Positions 1 to 11,782 are shown, counted from the first letter of the stretch. The stretch: 64,000 nt of DNA from Coleophoma eucalyptorum (GCA_026120035.1 JALRME010000002.1:1922001-1986000), one strand, 5' to 3'. Program-made: numbers and translations. The notes: generated by a model from the letters alone, not told the origin.

Positions 1-1286
1 TCGCTGAAGTCAGGAAAGAGAGAGAGTTTAATTAACACTTTGATAAGGTCTCTTGAATGCTTCCGGTCAGCCCCAAGCTCAAAGGAGGATGGCAAAGAGG
101 TTCAAAGCCAAGGGCATTTTCAAGCCACTTCGGGTACAAAATCAAGTGCAAGCCTGCTGATCTGTACTCCGCCTATCTCAAGGTGTTTCGTAATGTTGCC
201 TTCAAGGTCAAGACGCCACTACAGCAGATGAATTGCCACGACTGGCACACAGCAAGAACACAATATCGTGAAGACCAGGACAGAAATCGGGGTTTGGGCA
301 GCCGATATTTGTTGGGACCGTTCTTGTGCCAAGCCAGGACAGATATGATGAGAGAGAGTTCGCCGGCACAGAAGAAGAAAAGTTGTTGTTGTCGCTGCAC
401 TCTTGCAGCTTTTGGATATTCTGGAAAGACCCAAGAGGAGAGGAAAAGATAAATTTGCTTACCAGGAGCATGGACCGCAGTTTGTTACAACAAAGATTAT
501 GTCAACATGGACCATAACCTTGGCCGAATGTAAGGCAAAGAATGTAAAGAATATCAGAAGGAACAAAACAAAAGAAATCATGCGTAGAGGAATGTGCCGC
601 CGTGCAGCATTGCGAGCCCCAAAACGTAGCCTTTGTCCCAGCGATGAGCGGGAAGGAAAGCTTTAGCTGAATATGGAGAATACTTTGAGGTCTGAGCATC
701 CCATCCCACTTGCCCCAGGTACGTACCAGAGGTCGGTATCCTGTCTCTAACGACATTCCAATCACCATTGTGTAGGCGTTGACACATCAGTTCGCGCTTA
801 TCAGCCTGGCATACTGAACGAGTTGATAAGACACCCATTGTATTGCGAAAGAGCAGAAATTTTCATTTTGCAGTACAATTTGTTGTCGTCGCATTGGCGA
901 CCTCCGGCCTTGCGACATCAAACAGCTCAGCCATCATCCTTGCTAGTCCCAGAGCCGTCGGTCCCTCATCATCCAGCTCACGTATCGACATCTTGCTTTT
1001 GTTCTCAGCAACACCATCACTCAATCGCTGGTAAAACATAGCCAGAGAGTGTAGCCTTCCCTACTAAAGAGGTCAGTTGATCCCGTTTTGGCGCATTTCC
1101 CATGGCGCAAACAGCCCCGAGCTTCTTCGGCGCGCTTTGTTGACCTCGGCTCGAGCTACTGTCAACAATAGGTCTCCTCAGTTTACTATTCGAGCTACCC
1201 CGGATATCTAATTAAGATTCCTCCCTAACACGTTCATTGCAGATTCCTGAAGCCGTCCGGCATCTCACACACGATCTGCGCTCACG
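1..1286. other. Intergenic / left flank, no gene recognised
   Basis: Several short open frames occur on both strands, none longer than about 130 codons. None has recognisable domains, plausible splice joins or protein-like composition. The last 100 bases are the leader of the Mpv17-family gene, whose ATG lies at 1287. The left part may hold UTR of a gene outside the window. Confidence 0.5.
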
Positions 1287-2172
1287 ATGTCGGTCAAATT
1301 CGAGAAAGATACCATTCAACAAACAGGCGGTATCGCCGCCGCCCAAGGTGCCGCTGCCATGGGCTCGAAAAAGCACGACTTAGCCCATGAGGTTGGAACG
1401 GCATTGACTGGAGGCAAGGGCAACGTTGGACAGCCAGGATACTTAGCTGTATGTTCACCATCGAGATACTCATACTCTCGCAATGCATTAATCAGTCGCG
1501 TACAGGCCTACCTCAAGCAGCTACAAACCAACCCCCTTCGAACGAAGATGCTTACTTCCGGGTCTTTGTCTGCACTACAAGAGCTGTTGGCATCATGGAT
1601 TGCAAAAGATCGCAACAAGGATGGACACTACTTTACTTCCCGAGTCCCTAAGATGGCTGCGTACGGAGCGTTTATTAGCGCACCTCTTGGCCATGTCTTG
1701 ATCAGCATCCTGCAGAAGATGTTTGCTGGCCGAACAAGTCTCAAGGCCAAAATCCTACAGATTCTCGTCAGCAACTTGATTGTATGAAATCTCTCCTGGA
1801 GTATATCTTATTAATGTGAAGCTAACACTTAACCAAAAGATTGCGCCAATTCAAAACAGTGTGTACCTTGTCTCAATGGCAATTATCGCTGGTGCCCGCA
1901 CCATTCACCAAGTCCATGCAACTTGGAAGGCCGGTTTCATGCCAGTTATGAAGGTCAGCTGGCTCTCATCGCCGCTATGCCTTGCCTTTGCCCAGAAGTT
2001 CCTGCCCGAACACACCTGGGTGCCATTTTTCAACATTGTCGCATTCTTCATTGGTACTTACATCAACTCTGTAACCAAGAAGAAGCGTCTCGCAGCTCTC
2101 CGTAAGAAGTACGCCGAGGATAACCGACGAAGCACCGGCAGAGATGATTACCCAGGAGACCGAAAGTACTAA
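1287..2172 (+). CDS. Mpv17/PMP22-family integral membrane protein
   Basis: Three exons (1287-1448, 1506-1781, 1840-2172) give a 256-residue protein. The two introns are 57 and 58 bp, and the second has a clear CTAAC branch site. After a glycine/alanine-rich N-terminus of about 50 residues comes the family pattern: YLKQLQTNPLRTKMLTSG, a Trp/Lys-rich loop, several hydrophobic helices, and a C-terminal segment with WVPFFNIVAFFIGTY before a basic tail. Known members are small multi-span proteins of peroxisomal, mitochondrial or vacuolar membranes; the Neurospora Woronin sorting complex protein belongs to this family. The peroxisomal assignment is inference, mildly supported by a PEX11C-like gene 2 kb away. 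The first intron is a multiple of three without a stop, so retention would add 19 residues. Confidence 0.85.
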
Positions 2173-2760
2173 TTGGGAGGACAAGGTAGCTTGCATCTTT
2201 TTGAAGCCCGCACTCGAGGAGATTCTGAAAACGATTTATCGTCGACCTTGCATGCGTGAGCACGTTTGAATGGGTGGCCTGTAGCAGTGTTGCTAGCAGC
2301 GCCATCCTTACCAATCGGTTCGGAGCTACACACAATGGTCACATCTCATACACCTAGACACCTGTACATTCTCAATTTCATTAGTTTATTATTTCAGTCA
2401 CATAACGAATTTATTGGCGTTCTGCTTTCCCGTCGGTCATACGCATGTCACACGTGATATTCTGTGATACTCGGACTGAAAGTTGATGTTTGCTCAGCTA
2501 ATCGATCTCTGAACATTCTGTCCGATGATGGATCGAGAGCCCATCACTGGCGGCTATGAGCCTTCTCAAGCTGTGCGACTTGACATACTGGGCATCGGCA
2601 CGACCTGATATTCCAAGTGTATCTCCCACTCATATATATCTCACTAATTTTTCTCTCCAGAACCGAGTTTGTAGACTTTATAATTAACCAGCCTATAAAC
2701 CTCCTTGAAGACTACTCGATTCTTCATTTATCCCTTGAACGCAATCTTAAAGAACAAGCA
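2173..2760. other. Intergenic, 3' UTR then promoter of next gene
   Basis: No coding signal is visible. A CACGTG hexamer lies at 2451-2456. The last 150 bases are AT- and pyrimidine-rich. An in-frame extension upstream of 2761 is open to 2617 but reads like translated UTR (Ile/Leu-rich, no motif). Confidence 0.4.
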
Positions 2761-3600
2761 ATGGCGTGGCTCTCAGGCAGCAGTGGACATCTCCATGGTC
2801 GACAAGGATCCTACAGTCGAGCCCAACTGTACGGGGGAGCTGGAGGTGCACCTTACGGAGCTCCTTCTCGAATCTCGAACGTCGGCAACATCTCTCGTCG
2901 CTCTGCTCTTCCTCGTGCATGCCAGGTAGTCCATGCTGCCAACCCATACATCATGAGCAATCCCTTAATGCCTTGGAGAAGAGGCCTCAACCCAACTTAC
3001 AATATCAACACCACTCGTCAACCACCAACACCGACCCCGATGTATACAGTCAAGAACTCGGATAAGAGAGACATCGTGATACGAGATAAGACGCACGCCG
3101 TACGCAGAAGCTATCTCGACGAGCACCCGAAATTTGAGAAGGAAATTGTTGGCTACATGGCTGATAAGACAGAAGACAACATCCCTGAGAGTGTTATCGA
3201 GCATCTGATCAATTATATCAATAATGACTTTTACTCCAACGCCGATCTCCTAGATGGAGTATGTCTCTACCTACTCTCTAACGCCGTGAGTGTATCATCC
3301 GTCAGCGCAGCCTCACTCGGAAACCTCTCAGGCTGGGATTGGGCTGGCTTTTGGGACTGGGATGGCTTCACCTACGCTGTTCTGACTATTCTGACCTCCA
3401 ATAATAGTGATGATGCCATCAGAGATTGGCTGAAGGATGTCATCACAACGAAACTTGCCACTCAGCAGCAGAACGAGTGCATCATCCGCCAGAAATTTCA
3501 GAGTGACCCCATCAAGACTGATCATCCCGAGGCTTGGATCAGATTTGAACAGCTTATCCACGGAAAGAAGCCTGCTCTTGCTAAATACCGGCGGCTTTAA
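2761..3600 (+). CDS. Hypothetical protein with BTB-like core
   Basis: This is a single-exon frame of 279 residues. The frame stays open upstream to 2617, but I start at 2761 because the Gly/Ser/Arg-rich N-terminus begins there. Residues 1-95 look disordered. From about residue 95 a YTVKNSDKRDIVIRDKTHAV stretch leads into a segment ending in VIEHLINYINNDFYSNADLL and LYLLSNAVSVSS. Its order resembles fungal BTB/POZ proteins (His-anchored helix, acidic loop, FxxLVxYLYT-like helix, LADKY-like helix), but the usual consensus residues are weak. The C-terminal third contains GWDWAGFWDWDGFTYAV and a helical tail. It could be a lineage-specific BTB-domain protein or something unrelated. No function is claimed. 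Confidence 0.6.
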   Translation: MAWLSGSSGHLHGRQGSYSRAQLYGGAGGAPYGAPSRISNVGNISRRSALPRACQVVHAANPYIMSNPLMPWRRGLNPTYNINTTRQPPTPTPMYTVKNSDKRDIVIRDKTHAVRRSYLDEHPKFEKEIVGYMADKTEDNIPESVIEHLINYINNDFYSNADLLDGVCLYLLSNAVSVSSVSAASLGNLSGWDWAGFWDWDGFTYAVLTILTSNNSDDAIRDWLKDVITTKLATQQQNECIIRQKFQSDPIKTDHPEAWIRFEQLIHGKKPALAKYRRL

Positions 3601-3928
3601 GATTGGAGGTTTGCCCTGGTTTATAGTATAGGATGAACTGGGAGCGAATTGGACATGGCTCAGGAACATATGGCGGAGAGTAGCCGAGCTGTTATTTGGC
3701 AGAGCTAGAAATGCGGAAGAGGAGGCTTGTATGTCTTTTTTGCAATTAGTCTTCTGATTAGTTGTGCAGGTCTAAGCAATTTCGTAGTAGTTTTAGCAGC
3801 GCTAGTTACTCGATATTAATTGGTTCTAACTTTATAACTTTTGGCATGAATGGAAACCGCATCTATTTTAACACATGTTCCAGATAACATGGTCCTGAAC
3901 CCCATATTTCTACAAGGCGGCATAGTCA
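3601..3928. other. Convergent intergenic region
   Basis: This 328-bp gap lies between the 3' ends of the BTB-like gene and the PEX11C-like gene. It is AT-rich with no coding signal and presumably holds both 3' UTRs. Confidence 0.4.
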
Positions 3929-4855
3929 TCACACTACAGCGTGTTTCCATAACTCCCTCAATCCAGTAATACCAGCCACGCTTCCGAAAAGACCAACCCA
4001 GAATTCTCCAATAAGGCCTTGCTCCAAACTCCAATGAATAGTAAGTGGCGCATACGCAAGATTAACAACCATCTCTCTCCTCCATTTTGCTCTCCAAGCA
4101 GCCTCATTCTGCTCCAACACGCCCTCAGCCTTCTCCTTGCCCTTCAGGTCCCTTCTCCTCCTCACACTCCACTCATACCAGAGCCTCCCAAGGTCTAGTC
4201 CCACATGTGCTGCCCAGAACCTCGAACTCCACTCCCAGGCCCAGTTCTGCTTCTTCGTATCCCAGTCCATGATGCCCTTACTGCTCAAATACGCCGCATT
4301 TTCCAGATACTGAAACAGCACGTTCACAACGACTTGTGCGTAGGTAATCCTCCGCAATACCGTATCTTCAGAAGGATTCTCCAAAGAGGATTTTCCCCAT
4401 TTGTAGAGTCCTAGGAGACCCCACATGCGTGTGAAGATTCGAAAGTCGGAGATGAGTGCAGAGAGTTTCTTGAGGCGGACAGAAGTCGTGAGGAGGTGTG
4501 CAGTGGTTTTTGAAGGGGTGGGCGTAACAATGAGTGTCGTGTTTGGGGGCAGTGAGATGGCTTTCTCTATTAAATTCCTCGTAGTTTGTTGGATGCGTGC
4601 CAGGGAGATGGAAGATAGGACGTTCGAGGTTAGGAGTGAGGTGTAGCATATTGTCATCAGTAACCTGTCGGTGCCTGAAGGTGTAGAGAGGATCTTGTCC
4701 AGCCGTCGTATGGCTATATCACTCTTCTGGAGATAGATGGGCAGCCAGCGCTTCAGCGTATCTACTGATGGTACGGGTGGTGGGGTTGGTGTAGATATTG
4801 GGATGGCTTTTTCGGGCGACGTGTCTGACGGTGCTACTGCTTGGATTTCAGACAT
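3929..4855 (-). CDS. PEX11C-like peroxisomal membrane protein
   Basis: This is an intronless 308-residue protein. Translation is placed at the ATG at 4855 (MSEIQAVAPSD); the frame is open further upstream but looks like UTR. Features match fungal PEX11 paralogues of the C type. They are a Pro/Thr-rich N-terminus, an early helix around LDKILSTPSGTDRLLMTICY, a middle region FRIFTRMWGLLGLYKWG, the segment YLENAAYLSSKGIM, a basic helix rich in Arg/Lys/Trp, and a final hydrophobic hairpin. PEX11 proteins elongate and divide peroxisomes by inserting amphipathic helices into the membrane. Assignment to PEX11C rather than PEX11A/B rests on overall layout only. Confidence 0.8.
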   Translation of the reverse strand: MSEIQAVAPSDTSPEKAIPISTPTPPPVPSVDTLKRWLPIYLQKSDIAIRRLDKILSTPSGTDRLLMTICYTSLLTSNVLSSISLARIQQTTRNLIEKAISLPPNTTLIVTPTPSKTTAHLLTTSVRLKKLSALISDFRIFTRMWGLLGLYKWGKSSLENPSEDTVLRRITYAQVVVNVLFQYLENAAYLSSKGIMDWDTKKQNWAWEWSSRFWAAHVGLDLGRLWYEWSVRRRRDLKGKEKAEGVLEQNEAAWRAKWRREMVVNLAYAPLTIHWSLEQGLIGEFWVGLFGSVAGITGLRELWKHAVV

Positions 4856-5608
4856 ATTGAATACTAGTGAAAAGTGTATAGAGAGTAGGAAATGTTTTGA
4901 GGGAAGGTGAAGAATCAAGAAATACGGCTTTCATGTGTCTACGGTCTGGACGTCGCCAAGTTGGGACCACCAGATAAGCGTAATGCCGAGGTATCGAGCA
5001 TGCCATCATATGGTGGTAGTTCAGATCATCCGGTCACTGGCTCGCTTCTCGGCTGGGTCTTCCTAGGGAAGCTTTCGCTTGTACCACTGGTATATAGGCG
5101 GTGGTGATCTTGCTCTTATGGAATCACTTGGTAAATGAGGTCAAGATGATGTGGGCTACGTTTATCTACAACTAAGTAATCCGCAAAGAACCTTGATAGT
5201 GGATATAGGTTACTGAAGAACTCGACTATAAGATTACTTTCAATGATTATCTGAATAACTTAATGATTCTAGATGATTCTCCTTGGTCACTGTGTCCATC
5301 TTGTAGGGTAGATCATTTTGAGTCGATTCTTAAAACAAACGTTGTCGGCCTAGTGATGTATTCGAACGAAACTATTTCCAGCCCGCTGTGGACGTGATAA
5401 TGATAGTTCTCAAGAACAATAAAGGTATGGATTATTCCAAGTTCATGCTACCAAGATGTTCGCATTGGTCTTGGTGTCTGGAGGTGCTTTTCAGGACAGG
5501 AATGACAACGCATTCACTATTAATCATTCCTTCAACAAGATTGGATTTAGTCACTCATATCAGGAATGTATTTTTTGACAGGATGAGCAAGCCTTTTGCC
5601 AAAGGTGC
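4856..5608. other. Intergenic, no gene recognised
   Basis: About 750 bp separate the PEX11C-like start from the stop of the acidic Med2-like gene. It is AT-rich from 5150 to 5400. Short frames occur but none has domain-like content. Confidence 0.4.
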
Positions 5609-6851
5609 TCAGTCGTCAAGACCAAAGAAGGCATTGTCAAATTCCCCATGTTCCATCTCGTCCATACCGCCTCCGCCTATACCTGTATCATCACCAGTTC
5701 CGAAAAAGATGTCGTCGAACACGGTGTTGTCCCCTTCACCTATATCAATAGCAAGATCAAGGTCCATATTGTCCCCGGTACCTGCGTCGGCAGCTTCAGT
5801 ACCCGTAGTGTTATCATTCGTCCCAAACAAATCAGATAAATCATCTTGTTGATTTACTGGCGGGTTCTTTGTAACACTGGCAGCGTTGTTTTCAGTAGAC
5901 GGTTGCAAGTCTGGCATATCAAAGTCAAGGCTAACGTCATTTCCAGCAGAATCTCCAAAAGTTGACAGGTCAAACTCTTGTGTCTGAGTTTGCTCGGCAG
6001 TTGAGTTGTTGGTCTCGTGGAGAGAAAAGTCCATGTCATCGAAACTTAAGTCTGCGTTGCCATTTTCGTTTGTAGTTTCACCCATGTCTCCAAATAGTGA
6101 ATCAATGGACGAATCAGGAATTTCAGCCGTAGATGGTGCGAGATTTTGGGAATCCATATCGGCTTCAGCTTTGGTATCAATACCAAGTCCTGCTGTATTG
6201 GCCTTCGAGGTTGTCTCATCGGAAGACGCTGGCGGCGATGGTATCTGTGGCTCTTTCTTTTCTTCTATAATACTCTCCTTGGGAGGGTCTTGGTCCACGG
6301 GTGGATTCTCAACTACAGGTTCGGGTGTTTGAATCTTCTCCTCCTTTATAATTGGCTCTGGCTCTGGTTCAGATGTTGTCATTACAGCAACAGGAGCTTG
6401 ATGAGGCTCCTCCTCCATAATATCCATATTCTGTTTTATATCGTCTTTCTCTTGTTCTACAACTGGGTTCTCGGCGGCTTGTCGTTGAGCTCGTAGCTGT
6501 TCCAGATCCCGGCCTAGTACTGCTTTCGCTTGAACCTGGTCTCGTATATCAGTGTCTACATTATTTCGATATTATCTGCGGTATCTCTCACTATATCGTT
6601 TTCCAGTTCATCCAGCGCTTGGTGGAAGTTCTCAATGGCGCTAGGGATTGCCAATCGCCAACGCGCGCTGGGCGGGCCCATTGTCCTTGCAGCGTCCTTG
6701 TCAGAAGTACGCAATGCCTTTCCAGTCTCGATGAGCTATTAAACAGTTAACGAGAGATATCCAATGAGATCTCGGAAGCTTCTCGTACAATTGCATTGAT
6801 CATGCTCTGCAGAGTGTCCAAGGGACGCTTTGCCCGCGGAGTCTGCGACAT
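5609..6851 (-). CDS. Acidic coiled protein resembling Mediator subunit Med2
   Basis: Three exons (6851-6789, 6735-6592, 6535-5609) encode about 377 residues; the introns are 53 and 56 bp. The N-terminal 100 residues are helical: PLDTLQSMINAI, then PSAIENFHQALDELENDI joined across the second intron to VQAKAVLGRDLEQLRAQR. The rest is low-complexity and very acidic, with repeated aromatic/acidic motifs (DSLFGDMG, LSFDDMDFS, DDIFFG, DNAFFGLDD). This layout fits the fungal Med2 family as I recall it, a tail subunit that transmits activator signals to RNA polymerase II. It could equally be another nuclear acidic coactivator. The splice joins are supported by frame continuity. Confidence 0.6.
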
Positions 6852-8506
6852 GGTGTCGAGAGTGTGGAAGAGAAAGCGTGGATCGATCAGAGGTTAGACA
6901 TGCATCAATATGCCACCACAGCTGTGTGCTCTTAGACGTGCAAAGGAGAGGAGTGAGACGGTATGTTGCAGCGAAAGGACAAGTGACGTTCAATATTGAA
7001 ATGTTCCTAGTTCCCCACGAAACTCTAAACCATAGGAACGGCCGCTAAACTAGCTCTTAGGCTTCGTGCTAAAAAAGACTCCTGAAACTTCAGCCTCGAT
7101 CCGGTCTGGAGCAAGACCCCGAAAAACTTCGGACGGCAAGGTACGAGTAAGGTTCCTGGGTGTAGCTCTGCTGATCTTCGTCCCGAGGAACAGGAGGGAC
7201 TGTGGGTTGGGGTAAACAGTTTGGACGATAGTAGGATAGGTGCGATTGTGTCTGCGCAGAGAGCGCGATGAGGGCCGACATGTCAACAGGCATCGGAAAG
7301 CGAACGATTAGTGAGCTCTCCTATGCCCCATTAGAACAGACAGGGAACTCCAGTTTTACGTTAGAAAGTCGCCGGTTGAAGGAGGGGCGGTTTTATGAAA
7401 GCTGTTGCCGTCCCTGATGGATGATTGTTCACAAGAACAGCTTTCAATGCTACGAACGGATCAAAAAACATAGCTTTCCAGGAGCTGCCTGTTCTGGAAC
7501 CAACAAATAAGGTTGCAGCATTGAAACATCTCAACGTCTCCTGCAATAACACGCATTACTGTTCATTTAAAATGCCACGCGCAAAGAGCTCGTGGTTGAG
7601 GTGCGTGTAGCGCAGCGCAGGTACGTACAGTAACGTAAGGGCAAGGCAGCTCCATTATTTGACTTCTGTCAAAACGTGCATTCCTGCCGACCAAATCCAT
7701 TCTCCGTCCTTAGATAATAGATCTTAAAGTCTCCATACTCCTCCTGCATCCTTCTCTTCGTCGGTCTCTCTCATCTGCTGTATTCAATGCATATCGTGTC
7801 CCTGATAACAACGGCCCTCCCTCTCTAATTTTCTCATATCGAATCACTTTCGCGAATTCTCGCGCTAACGGGATCGCTAATCTTCTGTATCTTCAAGCAG
7901 CTGTCTCCTCTCCTCTGCTGCTGCCTCTCTCTTCCTTTCTTCTTCCCACCTCCCCTCTCTCTGCTCAACATCGCAGCCTTCTTTCATCATCGATAGGCGT
8001 TTGGAACTCGGAGCGGCTTTCCTCCCACTCTCTTCCTCTCGTCTCATTTCATACTTCCCTTTTTCCATTCCGTCGTCCTTGTCGTCGTCGTAGCTCTTAT
8101 TTCTCTCGAGGGTATACAAGTCGCGCACAAGCAGACCCCCTCCTCGTCTTTATCACTCTTCTCTCGACAGTCCATTGTCGTAACCTCCTCCTCCGTCGCC
8201 TTTCCTCTCCTCATCTGCGCACTGATTTCTCTTGTCGAAATTCACCTTTCGTCCTGCAACTTCGCACTGCTCTTGCATCGATCTTTCGAGCTCATCGCGC
8301 CGCCCTTATCGTTCGAATTGCATAATACTGCGTTGATTACGCGCGATATCAACCAGAGCATAATTTCCCTGCTCAGTCTCGATTCAGTATTCTTCGCAGA
8401 TTATACCAAGCCTGTGTGAGCTGTACTTTGGCTCCAGCCTTGCCGCAGAAGCAAACATCTACGCGCAAGCGACTACCGATTTCGATCAACTCTTTCAAAC
8501 AGCATC
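6852..8506. other. Divergent intergenic region with long 5' leader of PUB1-like gene
   Basis: This region separates the divergent starts of the Med2-like gene and the PUB1-like gene. The short frames inside it have no domain content. The right half, from about 7680, is the CT-rich leader described separately. Nothing else is recognised. Confidence 0.45.
7720..8320 (+). promoter_or_regulatory. Pyrimidine-rich promoter/leader of the PUB1-like gene
   Basis: The + strand is strongly enriched in C and T for about 600 bp, with runs such as CTCCTCCTGC, TCTCTCCTCT and CCTCCTCCTCC. It ends roughly 190 bp before the ATG at 8507. Such tracts are common in promoters and long 5' UTRs of highly expressed filamentous-fungal genes. 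Whether it is transcribed cannot be told from sequence. Confidence 0.35.
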
Positions 8507-10255
8507 ATGACTGATAACGGCCCTCCCCCATCTGGCGCCCAGCTGCCCCCACCCCCCCAGCCTTCAGCCGGAGCTCCAGGCTATGAGAACGGTCACAACG
8601 CTCAAAACGCCGCTCATATGCCTCCTCCTTTGGCCCCGGTCATTATCCCTCAGAATACGAACCCAATTCCTACCGCGATTACATCTCCCATGGGTGATAA
8701 CAATGGAGTCATGTCTCCAAACAGCGAAGGTGGTTTCGTTCGACGAGCGGCACCAGAGCCAAATAAGCGTGCTCTGTATGTTGGAGGACTTGATCCTAGA
8801 GTCACAGAGGATGTGCTGCGGCAGATCTTCGAGACCACAGGTCATGTCCAAAATGTCAAAATCATTCCTGACAAGAATGTAGGTGCCGTCAGTATCAACT
8901 TTACCATGTCAAATCCTGAGAATTCCTGCGAGTTGCGTCAAGTTCTCCAACAAAGAAGGATTTACAATCCCCAACTTTTTGTTCTCTCGGCTCTTTGTCG
9001 TCACAATGCTAATTGCAGTCCTAGTTTCAGTCTAAGGGATTCAACTATGGTTTTGTTGAGTACGACGACCCAGGAGCGGCAGAGCGTGCTATGCAAACCT
9101 TGAACGGCAGAAGAGTTCATCAGGCTGTAAGTTATCTTTGAGATAATTTCAATGCGCAAGTAGCTGATTTATGATAAGGAAATCCGAGTCAACTGGGCAT
9201 ATCAATCCAACACCACAAACAAGGAGGACACTTCAAACCACTTCCATATTTTCGTGGGTGATCTATCCAATGAAGTCAACGACGAGGTTCTCCTTCAGGC
9301 TTTCTCGGCTTTTGGCTCCGTGTCCGAGGCTCGTGTGATGTGGGATATGAAAACTGGACGTTCTAGAGGCTATGGATTCGTTGCGTTCCGTGAACGTCAA
9401 GATGCCGAGAAGGCCTTGAGCTCTATGGACGGAGAATGGCTTGGTTCCCGCGCAATTCGTTGCAACTGGGCTAACCAAAAGGGTCAGCCATCAATTTCTC
9501 AGCAGCAACAGATGAGCGCCATGGGCATGACCCCCACGACTCCTTTCGGTCATCATCATTTCCCCACCCACGGGGTTCAGAGTTATGACATGATTGTCCA
9601 GCAAACACCTGCTTGGCAAACAACTTGCTACGTTGGAAACCTTACGCCATATACAACGCAAACAGATCTTATTCCACTGTTCCAGAACTTTGGATATGTT
9701 GTCGAGACTCGTTTCCAAGCCGACCGTGGGTTTGCATTTGTGAAGCTGGATACCCATGAGAATGCGGCTATGGCAATTTGCCAACTAAGTGGCTACAATG
9801 TCCACGGCAGACCTTTGAAGTGCAGTGTAAGTAACAAGATCCCCCTTGACGTATCACAACTAATTGTTTTGCAGTGGGGCAAAGACAAAGCGCCTGGTGA
9901 GAACAGTGCTGGCTTTGGTGGCCAGCCAGGTTATAGCCCACAAGGTGGTCCAAACCCTGGATATCCAGGAACTCCTTCCGCTTATTTCCCTCAATATGGT
10001 GGTATGCCTCAACAACAAGGACCTCAATCAGCCGGACCGATGGCTAACCAACAATCTCCAGGCCAGTATGGCCAAGGTTATGGTGGACCGCCAGCTCAGT
10101 CTCCTGGTCAGTACCAAAACCAGCAGATGGGCTACGGTGGCCCTGCTAGTGCTGGAGGATATGGCCGTGGTGGCCAACAAACTCCCAATGCACAGTGGAG
10201 CGCACCTGCAGCACAACAAAGCTTTGGTAACGGATTTGGTGGCTACCAAGGCTGA
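8507..10255 (+). CDS. pub1: Three-RRM RNA-binding protein, PUB1/TIA1 family
   Basis: Four exons (8507-8878, 9025-9126, 9179-9826, 9875-10255) give 500 residues. RRM1 (about 88-160) starts RALYVGGLDPRVTEDVLRQI; its RNP1 is GFNYGFVEY in exon 2. RRM2 (about 180-257) has HIFVGDLSNEVND and SRGYGFVAF. RRM3 (about 306-377) has TTCYVGNLTPYTTQ and RGFAFVKL. The tail from about 385 is rich in Gly, Gln, Pro and Tyr and looks prion-like. PUB1/TIA1 proteins bind U- and A-rich mRNA, stabilise or repress messages and join stress granules. In intron 1 (146 bp) the AG at 9023-9024 was chosen because the earlier AG gives an immediate stop, while the chosen one restores FQSKGF before RNP1. Confidence 0.93.
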
Positions 10256-11782
10256 TCTCCCTGTGGATTAGTCCGCAGCTCGACATGTTGAATTTATGCT
10301 GTTCTGCAATTAGCGATGATTCAAAGGAAGGAATGCTGGAACGAAGACCGGTGGCCTAATTTCTTACTGTCATATCAGCACTGCTTTTGTCATGCTTAGC
10401 CGCCATCTTGACATGGGCTAGGCCCTCCGGCATGAATTTGCATAGGGTTTCCTTTTCAATCAGATAGTTCATTTCCTTCTGGCTTCGTAGCTTTCTTATG
10501 TTCCTTAGCGTTGGACATGGGCACGAATTTCCTTTATTGATCGTCGATAAAAGTTTTTTCTGTTTTCCTTGGGAGGCTTTTCATTCCGACCGTTTTGGGC
10601 TTTGGATATCTGGCCTTTTCTTCTTCGTATGCTTCGGCACCTTTTCCTCTCTTCATTATTCTCTCATGATTGTGTCTCCTGATATCTCATTCTCGCCTCT
10701 CTCAATCATGTGTCCACGAATCTACTTATAAGCGACTACCCCAGTTCATAATTTGTTAATGTGGTTATTATGTGCCATCACCATTATGCTGCTATACTCG
10801 TCTCTCTTCAATACTTTAGCTTCTTGCTGCAGGTGCTTTATCCTTATCCTTGTTGGTGCCGGCGCGATGGCTCTCGCTTTTGCTGCTACTGTCGCTTGTT
10901 CTAGTCAATTTGGTGGCTGTATACCTTAGGGCGGCGAGGATGTGGCATAGAGGTGTGAGATCGAAGATGCACGAGTGTATGCTATAGAGATTGTAATGAC
11001 GAATCGGATGTAAGAGGGCTTCATGCCATGATAGAAGGCAATATTCTTGCTCCCTTATGCTCCACCGAGTGAAATGTCTTATTTGATATAAAAAAAACCT
11101 TGACCTAGAAAAGACTCTACCCTCTGTATGAATATTTTCAACACGGCACGATGCAATATCTTTTCTTGGTCTTTCATAAACATTGATCCATAGCATAAGT
11201 AAATGGCTGCTTGTCAACGAGGTATAACATTGATGACAACATTGTGTCTACTAGCTCGCTAAATTGGACTCCAAGAATTGAGAGGCATAAGGTTGATGAG
11301 AAAATGGAACAATTTCTTTCACAAGATAGAAACCAATATAATAAAAAGACCTGACCAGGCAAGAATTTTTCTGTCACCCTTCTTCTATTATTCAAAACAA
11401 GTCAACTCTACCAAGCTTAAGTCGCAGACTTGTTTGTGCTTCAACTTCGCCAACTTCTGTGATTTTACTTCCATGCAAAATGGCGATTCAAGTCGCCCTT
11501 CATCTGTAAAGTAGTAACTTGAAAAATTCTAAGTCTTAGCTAAATCTATAGCTGCAGCATGAACTACATGTACCTTGACATGATGCGAGTTTCCTTTCGC
11601 AGGTCGGTCACGTGGTAACCAATTCACTTAAACGCGAACGACACCCGAACGGCAAGAAGTCGCGTCACAGATAGGGAAGCGCCTAGGTTTTCTCGATAAA
11701 GATTACACACGATCTACTCAAATAGCCTTCAGTCCTACGGAAGACTTAGAGCTGTTTCTCTACCCTACAGTAATCCGATTGC
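10256..11782. other. Intergenic: 3' UTR of PUB1-like gene and promoter of PIF1
   Basis: The region is T-rich just after the stop. It contains no convincing gene; a 133-codon minus-strand frame at 10816-11217 has no recognisable motif. The pif1 promoter lies at the right end, with a CACGTG box at 11609. Confidence 0.4.
11609..11614. promoter_or_regulatory. CACGTG box in the pif1 promoter
   Basis: The palindrome CACGTG is embedded in GGTCACGTGGTAACC, 169 bp before the first pif1 ATG. It is the core site for bHLH factors of the Cbf1/USF type. The hexamer is not enriched across the window, so function is unproven. Confidence 0.2.

Noticed and set aside
502..838. Overlapping minus-strand frames near the left edge
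   Set aside because: They are short, mutually overlapping and motif-free.
10816..11217. Minus-strand frame of 133 codons downstream of the PUB1-like gene
   Set aside because: It has no motif and no supporting splice structure; it lies in UTR-like sequence.
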